A stretch of DNA of 64,000 nt from JAXLXE01 sp046328115 (GCA_046328115.1 JAXLXE010000004.1:434001-498000); one strand, 5' to 3'. Positions 1 to 8,660 are shown, counted from the stretch's first letter. Numbers and translations are program-made. Notes: a model not told the origin generated them from the letters alone.

Positions 1-343
1 TGTTGTGCACGTGATCCTTGACGGTGTGGAGGGAGATGCCCAACGTTCGGGCCAACAGCTTGTTGGACAGTCCCCGGGCGATCAGGCGCGCCACTTGCCG
101 CTCGCGCGGGCTCAACTGGTCCAGCATCGCGTCGGAGCTCACCGCCCCCTTCGTCACCACCACTACTGGACACCCCACCAGATCCGCGGCCCTGAGATCC
201 AGACGAACGGACGCGTCACCGGTCGCCACGCCGACAAGCTCCATCAAGACAGCATGGGGCACCCCCCCATGGGACGCCATCAGCCTGGATACGCTGCGCC
301 CGACGCGCGCCAGGCTATCTGCGGGAAGACAGGGAGCGTCCAT
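1..343 (-). CDS. LuxR/NarL-type HTH transcriptional regulator, C-terminus cut by window edge
   Basis: The reverse-strand frame is open from an ATG at 343 to the window edge. Its last ~45 residues form a typical LuxR helix-turn-helix: LSPRERQVARLIARGLSNK followed by LARTLGISLHTVKDHVHN. The ~65 residues before it do not look like an intact receiver domain (no Asp-rich phosphoacceptor pattern), so this is a short regulator or one whose start lies further upstream. It is divergent from the SnoaL-like gene at 373. DNA binding is secure from the motif; the ligand or partner kinase is unknown. Confidence 0.8.
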   Translation of the reverse strand, partial: MDAPCLPADSLARVGRSVSRLMASHGGVPHAVLMELVGVATGDASVRLDLRAADLVGCPVVVVTKGAVSSDAMLDQLSPRERQVARLIARGLSNKLLARTLGISLHTVKDHVHN

Positions 344-372
344 CTCCGCTGAACCGTAGCAGGGAGCAATCC

Positions 373-750
373 ATGACACAACCGCCTCAGGTCGATCAGT
401 TCTTTCGCGCGATGCAAGCCGGCGCGACACATGCCGATCAGATGATGTCGCTGTTTTCCGACGACGCCGTGTACGTCGAGCCGTTCACCGGTCAGCCCGC
501 CACGCACGCCGGCAAGGCAGAGATTCGCGCGGTGTTCGAGGCCGGTTGGCAAAACCCGCTTCCGGACATGCGCATCAACGTCGACTGGGTGGAGTTGAAA
601 GGCGACACGGTAGAAGCGGGCTGGACGTGCTTCTCACCTGCGCTCCCCAACGGCTCTGGATCCGGCGTGAACTGGTTCACGATTCGCGATGGCCTGATCG
701 TTCGGCTGGAGACTCAATTCCGCACGGAGGCACACCGTGGCGAAGCCTGA
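373..750 (+). CDS. SnoaL/NTF2-like domain protein
   Basis: This 125-residue protein has the size and pattern of the NTF2/SnoaL-like cone fold: an early helix, FSDDAVYVEPF, a mid helix (KAEIRAVFEA), then strands ending in WFTIRDGLIVRLETQF. Such proteins are small cytoplasmic isomerases, hydrolases or ligand binders, and the substrate cannot be read from the sequence. AGGGAG at 361-366 precedes the ATG. It overlaps the next gene by 14 nt, suggesting co-translation. Confidence 0.75.
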   Translation: MTQPPQVDQFFRAMQAGATHADQMMSLFSDDAVYVEPFTGQPATHAGKAEIRAVFEAGWQNPLPDMRINVDWVELKGDTVEAGWTCFSPALPNGSGSGVNWFTIRDGLIVRLETQFRTEAHRGEA

Positions 751-1120
751 GACGGTTGAGCAATACATCGAAATCCTGGACGCGCCGAGACGTGACATCG
801 CGACGGCGCTGCGGGCCGCCATCCAGCAGGGTGTTCCCCATGCCCGCGAATCCATCAAATGGGCGCAGCCCGTCTATGAGGTCAACGGCCCAGTCTGCGC
901 GATCAAGGCCCATGCGCGACACGTGACCCTGGTGTTCTGGCGAGGTCAGACCTTGCGGGACATATGCTCCGCCATCGAGGGTGGCGGCGATAAAATGGGC
1001 CACCTGAAGTTCGCCGACACCGGCAGCGTCGATGCCGATCTCATTGGACGTCTCTGCACGGAGGCAGCCCGACTAAATCAAGAACAGGGCAACCCCGCCA
1101 CCCGCGCCCACAAGGAGTAA
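737..1120 (+). CDS. DUF1801 (YdhG-like) domain protein
   Basis: A 127-residue protein beginning at a GTG inside the preceding gene. The pattern VEQYIEILDAPRRDIATALRA, then HARESIKWAQPVYEVNG and later LRDICSAIEG, matches the DUF1801/YdhG family, small cytoplasmic proteins of unclear role related to frataxin-like folds. The 14-nt overlap with the SnoaL-like gene supports a two-gene operon. A palindrome lies 33 nt after its stop. Confidence 0.75.
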   Translation: MAKPETVEQYIEILDAPRRDIATALRAAIQQGVPHARESIKWAQPVYEVNGPVCAIKAHARHVTLVFWRGQTLRDICSAIEGGGDKMGHLKFADTGSVDADLIGRLCTEAARLNQEQGNPATRAHKE

Positions 1121-1152
1121 CGCGCCAGACAAGTCTCTTCGATCGGCGCACT

Positions 1153-1185
1153 GACAAATGTCCCACCCAGCCCGGGACATTTGTC
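1153..1185. repeat. Perfect 12-bp inverted repeat, operator or terminator-like
   Basis: GACAAATGTCCC and its exact complement GGGACATTTGTC are separated by 9 nt. There is no T-run on either side, so an operator, a processed hairpin or a remnant element end is as likely as an intrinsic terminator. It lies between the DUF1801 gene and the next coding start at 1330. Confidence 0.6.
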
Positions 1186-1329
1186 CTCCCCTACACGCTG
1201 GTCCAACCGAGACCATGTGGGGACCCCTCTGCCTTTTGCCGGCAATATACTCAGCGAGCCCACCGGCAGTTCGCGGCAGTGGGTCAGGCTGCGTTCACCA
1301 CGGGCGCGCCAGGATGTGGAGGGCAGAAC

Positions 1330-2961
1330 ATGGTTGTTGCGCCGCCCAAGTTCGAGCGCGCAAAAGGCAAGGCCTCCTTCGAGCGCCTCAGCGACGAGAT
1401 CACCAGCGCCCGCTACCGCGAGGCCGCGGAGACCTACTGCCGCCTCATCGCCGAGGAGGACAAGCCAATCAAGGATGTGATCCGCGCGGCCGTCTCCTGC
1501 GCGGCTCCCTACGTCCAGGTCCCCTCCCACCTCATGCAGAAGCCAGATGGTGAGTCTCGCGGCGTCAACTACGACCACACCGTCCTGGGTTGGCGCGGCG
1601 CCATCTCCCTGATGCCCCACATGTCCACCCGCCGAGCCGCGCTGCCCACCGTCCAGGCCATGTGGTACGTCCCGCAGGGTCTCAACATCTGGGAACAGAT
1701 CATCTGCCAGTTCCCCGGCCATTACGCTCGCGACGCGGAAAAGTGCAACGACAAATACCCCGGCGAGGACGAAGAGGTCAACCGGTTCGACGGTCCCTCA
1801 TGGACGCCTCCCAGGGTCTACTTCGAGGACCACGAGCCCATCACCCAGGGCTCAGTAGACGACCGCGTTCTGCGCTTCAACTGGGCCATCTCCGAGGGCA
1901 ACAAGGAGGAAGCCTACGGGCTCTTCCTGGGGCTCGCCCAGGACCCGGCGCACAAGAAGCGGCTGGAGGAAGCCGTACTCTTTGCGGGCATCACGGACCT
2001 GCAGGACACCGTGATCAACCGTGGCGGTTATCAGAACATCGGCCACAAGGCGCTGCGCGCCCGTGCCATGGTGGACATCGCCGAATACCTTGGCTGGGAA
2101 AACGCCCACGACATCATCTACACCGTGGTGCCAGACCTGGGCTGCTCACCCCGTCTGTATGGGCTCTGGACGGAGGTCAACAACCTCTCCAAGATCGAGC
2201 TCTCTGACCTGGGAGACATCCCGAAGCGCGGCATCGGCCCGGTGGACGGCCCAGAGCTCGATTCCCTCACCCGCGCCATGCTCTGGGGCGGTCCTTTTGA
2301 GATCAACGCGGAGATCGTCCGCCTCTACCGGCGCGGCCATGGCTCGCTGGATCTGCTGGACGCCATCGCTGTGGCCTACCAGCGCTACTTGATGGACGTG
2401 ATCGAGCACCCAAGCGCGTTCCTCCATCCCATGCACTCCTTTGACTATCTCAACGTGGTGCACAAGTGGGTGCGCGACTATGACAGCCGCCACCACTTCA
2501 AGGGCGCATTCATGGCGGCTCGCTTCAGCAACGACACCATCCGCGCCAACGCCATGTTCCCGCGTGATCCCAAGGTGGAGCTTGAGTCCCGCCGCGTCCA
2601 CCGCGAGTGGGCGGATAGCCTGGCTCTGGATCGATTGCTCGGCGAGCTGGTCCGCCAGATCCTGGCTGAGGACGCACCTCGGTCCTGTGCCCTGGTGGAC
2701 TCCTATCTGGAACGAACCGGTGAGCGCCGCAACCTCCTGGACTCCATCACGTACGCGGCCTGCCACTTCCAGAACGACCCCCACGTCATGCGTAACTGCA
2801 TGTCCACCATCGAGGAGTTCACCGTCAGCCAGTCGCCGCGCCGGGACGACATCATCCGTGGCTATGCCAAGGTCCAGTCCCGCTACATCAAGCGCGCCCA
2901 GATCCACGAGGCCTTCGAGCTGTACGCGAACTACTTTGACCCCGATGGGGTGGAGCGCTGA
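1330..2961 (+). CDS. Unrecognised 543-residue cytoplasmic protein
   Basis: I do not recognise this family. The ATG at 1330 is chosen because GGAGGG lies seven bases upstream; an in-frame ATG at 1279 has no such site. The protein has no signal peptide or membrane segment and looks mainly helical. It carries a His-rich stretch around residues 375-405 (HPMHSFDYLNVVHKW, then DSRHHFKGAF) that could bind metal, and several conserved-looking aromatic and Trp-containing motifs (MWYVPQGLNIWEQ, YLGWENAHD). It overlaps the following gene by one base (TGATG), so the two are probably co-translated. A helical oxygenase-like or metal-binding role is only a guess. Confidence 0.8.
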   Translation: MVVAPPKFERAKGKASFERLSDEITSARYREAAETYCRLIAEEDKPIKDVIRAAVSCAAPYVQVPSHLMQKPDGESRGVNYDHTVLGWRGAISLMPHMSTRRAALPTVQAMWYVPQGLNIWEQIICQFPGHYARDAEKCNDKYPGEDEEVNRFDGPSWTPPRVYFEDHEPITQGSVDDRVLRFNWAISEGNKEEAYGLFLGLAQDPAHKKRLEEAVLFAGITDLQDTVINRGGYQNIGHKALRARAMVDIAEYLGWENAHDIIYTVVPDLGCSPRLYGLWTEVNNLSKIELSDLGDIPKRGIGPVDGPELDSLTRAMLWGGPFEINAEIVRLYRRGHGSLDLLDAIAVAYQRYLMDVIEHPSAFLHPMHSFDYLNVVHKWVRDYDSRHHFKGAFMAARFSNDTIRANAMFPRDPKVELESRRVHREWADSLALDRLLGELVRQILAEDAPRSCALVDSYLERTGERRNLLDSITYAACHFQNDPHVMRNCMSTIEEFTVSQSPRRDDIIRGYAKVQSRYIKRAQIHEAFELYANYFDPDGVER

Positions 2962-3350
2962 TGAGCACAGTGGCCGCGTCCGTGTATCCACGCGTCGTTG
3001 AGGCATGGAAGCTCCGCTGCTCAGTCGCGGACTCCCTTTCACTCGCCGAGGAGCAGCTTCGTTCAACGCTCGAGACGGCCAGCGTCGCCGAGCTGACCAC
3101 GCTGCTGGAGACCTACACGCCAGGACGATCCGGTGGACCAGCCTACGGATTGACGTTTATCCCGCTGGTTGAGCGTCTGTGGCGATGGTGCTCCACGGAG
3201 ACGATCGCGGAGCTTCACGCCATCTTCGCCGCCCGGGGCATGCCGTGGGCGGCCGTCGCGAACGCTCTGGCGCCCGAGAATGGGACCAGCGTGAACGCCA
3301 GAGTGGTCCAACTACCCACGTCAAAATTGCCCTCGTTCACCTTGTCCTGA
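2961..3350 (+). CDS. Unrecognised 129-residue protein, partner of the upstream gene
   Basis: A small protein whose ATG shares its A with the TGA of the 543-residue gene. It is predicted helical and cytoplasmic (AEEQLRSTLETASVAELTTLLE, then LVERLWRWCSTETIAELHAIF) with a tail lacking clear structure. No family is recognised. The overlap suggests fixed stoichiometry with the upstream protein. A strong hairpin terminator begins 14 nt after the stop, closing the two-gene unit. Confidence 0.65.
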   Translation: MSTVAASVYPRVVEAWKLRCSVADSLSLAEEQLRSTLETASVAELTTLLETYTPGRSGGPAYGLTFIPLVERLWRWCSTETIAELHAIFAARGMPWAAVANALAPENGTSVNARVVQLPTSKLPSFTLS

Positions 3351-3364
3351 CCCCAGTCCTCCGC

Positions 3365-3405
3365 AAAGCAGGAGCGCTAGGCGATATGCCTGGCGCTCCT
3401 GCTTT
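3365..3405 (+). terminator. Strong hairpin terminator
   Basis: An 18-bp stem (3365-3382 with 3388-3405, one G-U wobble) encloses a GATAT loop. The A-rich left side and T-rich right side (AAAGCAGG / CCTGCTTTG) give a bidirectional intrinsic terminator. It separates the upstream pair from the RNA-repair genes. Confidence 0.85.
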
Positions 3406-3473
3406 GTTCTGCCGTCCCCATCACGTTCCAACCACACATTGGCCCTGCCACTGCCATCCGCAACCCGCGATTT

Positions 3474-3550
3474 GCGATAAATGGTCACATCAGCCCCGTC
3501 CGTCTCGTTTTCGTACTCGGGCCACCGAACGCGGTGGCTCCATTTATCGC
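3474..3550 (+). promoter_or_regulatory. 77-nt folded leader upstream of hen1
   Basis: GCGATAAATGG (3474-3484) is exactly complementary to CCATTTATCGC (3540-3550). Inside, GCCACC (3521-3526) pairs with GGTGGC (3533-3538), and a weaker CCCCG/CGGG pairing lies around 3493-3519, so the RNA can form a closed multi-branched structure. It ends 24 nt before the hen1 ATG. It lacks the T-loop and acceptor features of a tRNA. A regulatory 5' UTR element is inferred. Confidence 0.55.
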
Positions 3551-3574
3551 GGTCTTCGAGCAGGTGCGGTGCCC

Positions 3575-4960
3575 ATGCTTCTCTCCCTCAGCACCACCAG
3601 AAACCCCGCTACTGACCTGGGCTTCATCCTGCACAAGAAGCCAGACCGACCCCAGTCGTTCCCGCTACGGTTCGGCCAGGGGCACGTCTTCTACCCGGAC
3701 GCCACGGCTGATCGTTGCACCGCGGTGCTCTTCGTGGAAGTCGATCCAGTCGCCATCACCCGCGGCAAACACGAAGATCCCCAGGGGGGCTACATCAGCG
3801 ATCGCCCCTATGCGGCCTCGTCCTACTTGAGCGTGGCCATATCTCAGGTCTATGGCAGCGCCCTGGCGGGTACCAGCCGCGAGCGTCCGGAGCTGGTTGA
3901 TCTGGTCTTGCCGATAGAGGCCAGCATCGTGCCGCTGCCGTGCCGCGGCGGCGAGGCGCTCCTCAGGAGGCTGTTCGAGCCTCTTGGCTATGCGGTCACC
4001 GCCCAGAACCTGCCACTGGACGCCGGAGACCCGCACCGCGGCTACAGCCCGTATTTCGATGTGACCCTCACGGGTGAGCTCACCGTTCGCGACGTGCTGC
4101 GCCATCTCTACGTGCTCGTCCCAGTCCTGGATGACGAGAAGCACTACTGGGTCGCGGAATCTGAGATAGACAAACTCCTCAAACAGGGCGATGGCTGGCT
4201 GGCGGCACACCCGGCTCGAGAGCTCATCGCTACCCGCTACCTCAAGCACCAGGGCGGACTGGTCCGCGAGGCCGTGACCCGTCTTACCCGCGATGAGATC
4301 GCGGAGCTAGACGCCTCCACTGACCATCAGGCCGCCGAGGAGACGACTATCGAGCAGCCCATCAAGCTGGGCGAGGCCAGAATCGCGGCGGTCATGGCGG
4401 CGTTGAAGGGCCAGAACATCCGCAAAGTCCTCGACCTTGGGTGTGGTGAGGGCCGGCTCGCCGAGGCGTTGCTGAAGGACAGCGACTTCACGCGGATCCT
4501 GGGTATCGACGCGTCCCCGGTCAGCCTGCAACGCGCTGCCGCTCGCGTTCGCCTGGACCGACTGGTCCCGCGACAGCGGCAGCGCATTGACTTCATCCAG
4601 GGTGCTCTAACGTATCGCGACCGCCGCCTCAGCGGATTTGACGCCGCCGTGGCCATGGAGGTCATCGAGCACATCGAACCCACCTCGCTCACCCTGTTCG
4701 AACGCTCGGTGTTCGAGTTCGCCAATCCCCACGTGGTGATCGTCACCACGCCAAACATCGAATACAACAAGCGCTTCGAGAGCCTGCCGGCTGGCCGGCT
4801 GCGGCACCGAGACCATCGCTTCGAGTGGACGCGCGCCGAATTCGAAGGTTGGGCAACCACGATCTGCGAGCGGTTTGGCTACGCCGTTCGGTTCGAGGGT
4901 ATCGGCCCAGAAGACCGTGAGGCTGGAATGCCCACCCAGATGGCGGTGTTCAGCCGATGA
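3575..4960 (+). CDS. hen1: Hen1, 3'-terminal RNA ribose 2'-O-methyltransferase
   Basis: This 461-residue protein has the two-part layout of bacterial Hen1. An N-terminal region unique to these enzymes (FILHKKPDRPQSF, FPLRFGQGHVFYPDA, YISDRPYAASSYLSVAIS) is followed by a C-terminal SAM-dependent methyltransferase with motif I VLDLGCGEGRLAEALL and motif IV-like MEVIEHIEP, then VVIVTTPNIEYN and a HRDHRFEWTRAEF block. Glu/His residues of the EVIEH type coordinate Mn or Mg in Hen1. The enzyme methylates the 2'-OH at the 3' end of a cleaved RNA before ligation, so the repaired junction resists re-cutting. The ATG at 3575 gives the usual family length. Its stop overlaps the pnkp start (ATGA). Confidence 0.93.
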   Translation: MLLSLSTTRNPATDLGFILHKKPDRPQSFPLRFGQGHVFYPDATADRCTAVLFVEVDPVAITRGKHEDPQGGYISDRPYAASSYLSVAISQVYGSALAGTSRERPELVDLVLPIEASIVPLPCRGGEALLRRLFEPLGYAVTAQNLPLDAGDPHRGYSPYFDVTLTGELTVRDVLRHLYVLVPVLDDEKHYWVAESEIDKLLKQGDGWLAAHPARELIATRYLKHQGGLVREAVTRLTRDEIAELDASTDHQAAEETTIEQPIKLGEARIAAVMAALKGQNIRKVLDLGCGEGRLAEALLKDSDFTRILGIDASPVSLQRAAARVRLDRLVPRQRQRIDFIQGALTYRDRRLSGFDAAVAMEVIEHIEPTSLTLFERSVFEFANPHVVIVTTPNIEYNKRFESLPAGRLRHRDHRFEWTRAEFEGWATTICERFGYAVRFEGIGPEDREAGMPTQMAVFSR

Positions 4961-7638
4961 ACATCGCGGTTCCAAACCTCTCCTTGGTCGTCCTGATCGG
5001 TGCCAGCGGCGCCGGGAAGTCCACGTTCGCGCGGAAGCATTTTGGCCCCACGGAGTCGCTCTCGTCCGACTGCTTCCGTGGGCTCGTCTCCAATGATGAG
5101 ACCAGCCAGGCAGCTACCGCGGACGCGTTCGACGTGCTCCACTACGTAGCCCGCAAGCGCCTGGCCGCGGGCCACCTCACGGTGGTGGACGCCACCAACG
5201 TCCAGCCGGACGCGCGCAAGTCGCTGATTGGGTTGGCTCGGGACGCCAACGTGCCCGCCGTGGCCATCGTGCTCAACGTGCCAGAGAAGGTCTGTCTGGA
5301 GCGGAACAGTACCCGGCCTGAACGAGACTTCGGTCCACAGGTCGTGAAACGACACGTGCAGCAGCTCCGCCGTTCTCTCGGCAATCTGCGCAAAGAAGGA
5401 TTCCAGGAAGTGTTCGTCCTGGACTCGCCGGAATCGGTGGACGCGTCCACCATTGAGCGCGTTCCCCTCTGGGTTGACAAGCGAGACGATTCCGGCCCCT
5501 TCGACATTATTGGCGACGTTCACGGCTGCTACGAAGAGCTCGCTACACTCCTGACGAAACTCGGCTACGCCATCGCGGAAGTCTCCACTCCGGACGGCGT
5601 GACGCTCCGCACGGCGGCACATCCTGAAGGCCGCAAAGCCATCTTCCTGGGTGACCTGGTTGATCGCGGCCCCGCCTCGCCAGACGTGCTCAAGCTGGTC
5701 ATGGGCATGGTTGCCAGGGGCGCCGCCCACTGCGTCGTCGGAAACCACGATGACAAGCTGATGCGCAAGCTCAAAGGCCGGGAAGTCCAGCTCAATCACG
5801 GGCTGGAGCAGACGCTCAACCAGCTTGATACAGAGCCGCCCATGTTCCGCGAATGGCTCAGCCGCTTCCTGGACCGCCTCCGTAGCCACTACGTCCTAGA
5901 CCAGGGCAATCTCGTCGTGGCCCACGCCGGACTGACCGAGGATCTCCACGGCCGCGCCTCTCGGCGGGTCCGCGACTTCGCCATGTACGGAGACACGAAC
6001 GGCGAGACGGATGACTACGGTATGCCCGTGCGGCTGGACTGGGCGCGTGACTACCGAGGCCAGGCAGCCGTGATCTACGGTCACACGCCGGTCGCCGAGC
6101 CACAGTGGGTCAATAACACGCTCAATGTGGACACGGGCTGCGTCTTCGGTGGGTCCCTCACCGCGCTCCGCTATCCGGAGCGCGAGCTAGTGTCCGTGCC
6201 TGCCACACGCAAATACTGGGAGCCCGGGCGGCCATTTCTCCCGGAGAAGCCAACCGCTGCTCTATCCGGCGACGACGAGAGTGAGACCACGCCAACGGAG
6301 CACCCAGGGAGCGAACCGTTGGCCGAGTCCGCGGAGGCTCCGCAGCTCACCGCGCAACAGGAGAGCGACGCCGTCCTGGACCTGTCCGATCTCCTCGGCA
6401 ACCGATTCGTTGATACTCGCCTGGCGGGCGGCATCTCCATCCACGAGGCAAACTCGGCGGCCGCGCTCGAAGTCATCAGCCGGTTCGCGGTGGACCCGCG
6501 CTGGCTGATCTACCTCCCGCCCACCATGTCTCCACCAGACGCCAGCGCGCTGCCGGATGTGCTCGAGTACCCAACGGAGGCGTTTGAGTACTACCGCCGA
6601 TCCGGTGTCCAGAAGGTCATCTGCGAGGAAAAGCACATGGGCTCACGCGCCATCCTGGTGGTGTGCAAGAGTCAGATGGCCGCCGTGGAGCGCTTTGGCA
6701 TCGATGGAGACGGTGCCGGCGTGGCCTACACCCGAACCGGGCGACGCTTCTTCAATGATCGCGCCATCGAGAGTACGCTGCTCAGCCGCGTCCGCGCCGC
6801 ACTCGATGCCGCCGATGTCTGGAAGCGCCTGGACACCACCTGGGTCTGCCTGGACGCTGAGTTGATGCCGTGGTCCGCCAAGGCCCAGACGCTCATCAGA
6901 GACCGCTACGCGGTGGTCAGCGCCGCCGCGCGGGCAAGCCTGGGCGCCGCCCAGGAGCTTCTGGACCGTTGCCTCGATACCCAGAATAAGGATGACGCGG
7001 CGGCTACTGCGCTCAGCGAACGCTTGAAAACGCGGGCCAGTCTCATCGACCGATTCACCGCCGGCTTTCGGCGGTTCCAGTGGGACGTGGCCGGGGTTGA
7101 TGACCTCAAACTCGCGCCATTCCACGTGCTCGCGTCAGAGAGCGGTGTGCACCGTGACAGGCCGCACCGCTGGCACCTGGACCTCATCGCGGAGCTAGCG
7201 GCCGCGGACCGCGCTGCCAACAACAAGGCGGTCCTGATCAATACCGACTTCCGCGAGGTAGAGCTCACCAATGATCAGGACTGGGCCGAGGCCACCCTCT
7301 GGTGGGAAGACCTGACCGCGGGCGGTGGTGAGGGCATGGTTGTCAAACCCAGCGAGTTCGTGGTCTCAACTGGCAAAGGTGTCGTTCAGCCTGCCATCAA
7401 GTGTCGGGGTCGGGACTACATGCGCCTGGTCTACGGACCAGAATACACCCTTCCTGAGCACCTGGAACGGCTGCGCTCGCGCAGCGTCAGCCGCAAGCGC
7501 TCGCTCGCACAGCGCGAGTTTGCCCTCGGCATGGAGGCGTTGGACCGCTTTGTCCGCCGCCAGCCGTTACGCCGCGTGCATGAATGCGTGCTGGGGGTAC
7601 TCGCCCTGGAGAGCGAGGCGGTTGACCCGCGCCTCTGA
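4957..7638 (+). CDS. pnkp: Pnkp, polynucleotide kinase-phosphatase-ligase
   Basis: The 893-residue protein has the three modules of bacterial Pnkp in order. The N-terminal kinase has P-loop GASGAGKST (residues ~13-21) and VVDATNVQ. The binuclear metallophosphatase has DIIGDVHGCY (~184), GDLVDRGP, GNHDDKLM and later YGHTPV. The C-terminal ligase/adenylyltransferase carries KHMGSRAI with the AMP-accepting Lys (~560), the family's VCLDAELMPW block and EGMVVKP. It heals 5'-OH and 2',3'-cyclic phosphate ends and, in complex with Hen1, seals ribotoxin-cleaved RNA such as tRNA. All three active sites look intact. It is translationally coupled to hen1. Confidence 0.95.
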   Translation: MNIAVPNLSLVVLIGASGAGKSTFARKHFGPTESLSSDCFRGLVSNDETSQAATADAFDVLHYVARKRLAAGHLTVVDATNVQPDARKSLIGLARDANVPAVAIVLNVPEKVCLERNSTRPERDFGPQVVKRHVQQLRRSLGNLRKEGFQEVFVLDSPESVDASTIERVPLWVDKRDDSGPFDIIGDVHGCYEELATLLTKLGYAIAEVSTPDGVTLRTAAHPEGRKAIFLGDLVDRGPASPDVLKLVMGMVARGAAHCVVGNHDDKLMRKLKGREVQLNHGLEQTLNQLDTEPPMFREWLSRFLDRLRSHYVLDQGNLVVAHAGLTEDLHGRASRRVRDFAMYGDTNGETDDYGMPVRLDWARDYRGQAAVIYGHTPVAEPQWVNNTLNVDTGCVFGGSLTALRYPERELVSVPATRKYWEPGRPFLPEKPTAALSGDDESETTPTEHPGSEPLAESAEAPQLTAQQESDAVLDLSDLLGNRFVDTRLAGGISIHEANSAAALEVISRFAVDPRWLIYLPPTMSPPDASALPDVLEYPTEAFEYYRRSGVQKVICEEKHMGSRAILVVCKSQMAAVERFGIDGDGAGVAYTRTGRRFFNDRAIESTLLSRVRAALDAADVWKRLDTTWVCLDAELMPWSAKAQTLIRDRYAVVSAAARASLGAAQELLDRCLDTQNKDDAAATALSERLKTRASLIDRFTAGFRRFQWDVAGVDDLKLAPFHVLASESGVHRDRPHRWHLDLIAELAAADRAANNKAVLINTDFREVELTNDQDWAEATLWWEDLTAGGGEGMVVKPSEFVVSTGKGVVQPAIKCRGRDYMRLVYGPEYTLPEHLERLRSRSVSRKRSLAQREFALGMEALDRFVRRQPLRRVHECVLGVLALESEAVDPRL

Positions 7639-7731
7639 GCCAGAATCTGCTGTGGGAGCTCGCTGATCGACGGGTCCACCGCGCCAGATCCACGTATCGC
7701 TCAGATCATCGACTCACTCGGTTACGGTCCA

Positions 7732-8556
7732 GTGCTCGCCACGCGGGCAATCACCGGCGGCACTGATACCCAGGTCTGGCGAGTAGGTACCCAGGTCGCG
7801 TCCTACGCTCTCCGCCTGTTCAGACCCGGCCAGGCGCGTCGTGTAGCGGCGGAGGTAGAGGCAATGGCGCTCGCAAGAGCCCATGGCGTTCCCGTTCCCG
7901 CGGTCTTCGCGCATTCCACCGAATATCCCCGCCCGCTGATGCTGCTGGCGTGGGTTGAAGACGCAACGATGCTGGATGCCATGCTGCGGGCGCCCAAGCG
8001 GACCACGACGTTCGGGCGCAGTCTCGGCGCGACCCAGGCCAGAATCCACCAGATCTCCATGCCAGACGCCCCCTCACCCTGGCCGGAGACCCTCCGCCGT
8101 TGGCTCGGCCCGGATGAGGAAACGCTCATTCGCCGCCTCATCGAGCTATCAAATCCGCCCCACCATCTCCTGCACCTGGACTACCACCCGCTCAACGTAC
8201 TGGTGAACCAACAAGCCAATGTGACGGCGGTCCTGGACTGGACCAACCACGCGCCGGGCGACCCTCGTTTCGACGCCGCTAGAACCGCGCTCATGCTCGA
8301 CCTGGCGCCGCTGCCAGCCGATCTGAAGACCACGCCGTTCGCGGCCCAGCGGGAGGCGCTCACCGCCGCCTGGCGTGACGGCTACGCCAGCGTCAACGGC
8401 CCGCTAGACCTGCCAGCGGAGTTCTACGCCGCCGCCGCGGTGATGATGTTGCGGGACCTAACTGCAAAAACCGGTCCAGCCGCGATTCCCGCCGAGGACC
8501 TGGCGCCAATCGCCCGCGCCGCGGCCTACTGGAAAAACCAGGCCGGTATTCAATAG
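7732..8556 (+). CDS. Aminoglycoside-phosphotransferase-family kinase, start uncertain
   Basis: A protein-kinase-like small-molecule kinase of the APH family: GGTDTQVWRV near the N-terminus, catalytic loop LHLDYHPLNVLV, then metal-binding VLDWTN. The GTG at 7732 gives 274 residues, but coding-like sequence in the same frame (DPRIAQIIDSLGYGP) continues upstream to the stop of pnkp. Translation may therefore begin at a CTG near 7663, which has GGGAG just before it. The natural substrate cannot be inferred, and antibiotic resistance should not be assumed. Co-transcription with pnkp is likely (short gap). Confidence 0.8.
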   Translation: MLATRAITGGTDTQVWRVGTQVASYALRLFRPGQARRVAAEVEAMALARAHGVPVPAVFAHSTEYPRPLMLLAWVEDATMLDAMLRAPKRTTTFGRSLGATQARIHQISMPDAPSPWPETLRRWLGPDEETLIRRLIELSNPPHHLLHLDYHPLNVLVNQQANVTAVLDWTNHAPGDPRFDAARTALMLDLAPLPADLKTTPFAAQREALTAAWRDGYASVNGPLDLPAEFYAAAAVMMLRDLTAKTGPAAIPAEDLAPIARAAAYWKNQAGIQ

Positions 8557-8660
8557 CCTCAGCCTCCCCGTCCGTCACCAGAATTGACGGCGCCCGCCAA
8601 CCCCACCCATACTCCGCCACGTCCCCCACTGTCGAACGCGAATCCCCGGAGGCGATTGTC

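Noticed and set aside
3474..3550. 77-nt leader as a tRNA gene
   Set aside because: Size fits, but no TTCRA T-loop, anticodon arm or acceptor pattern is present.
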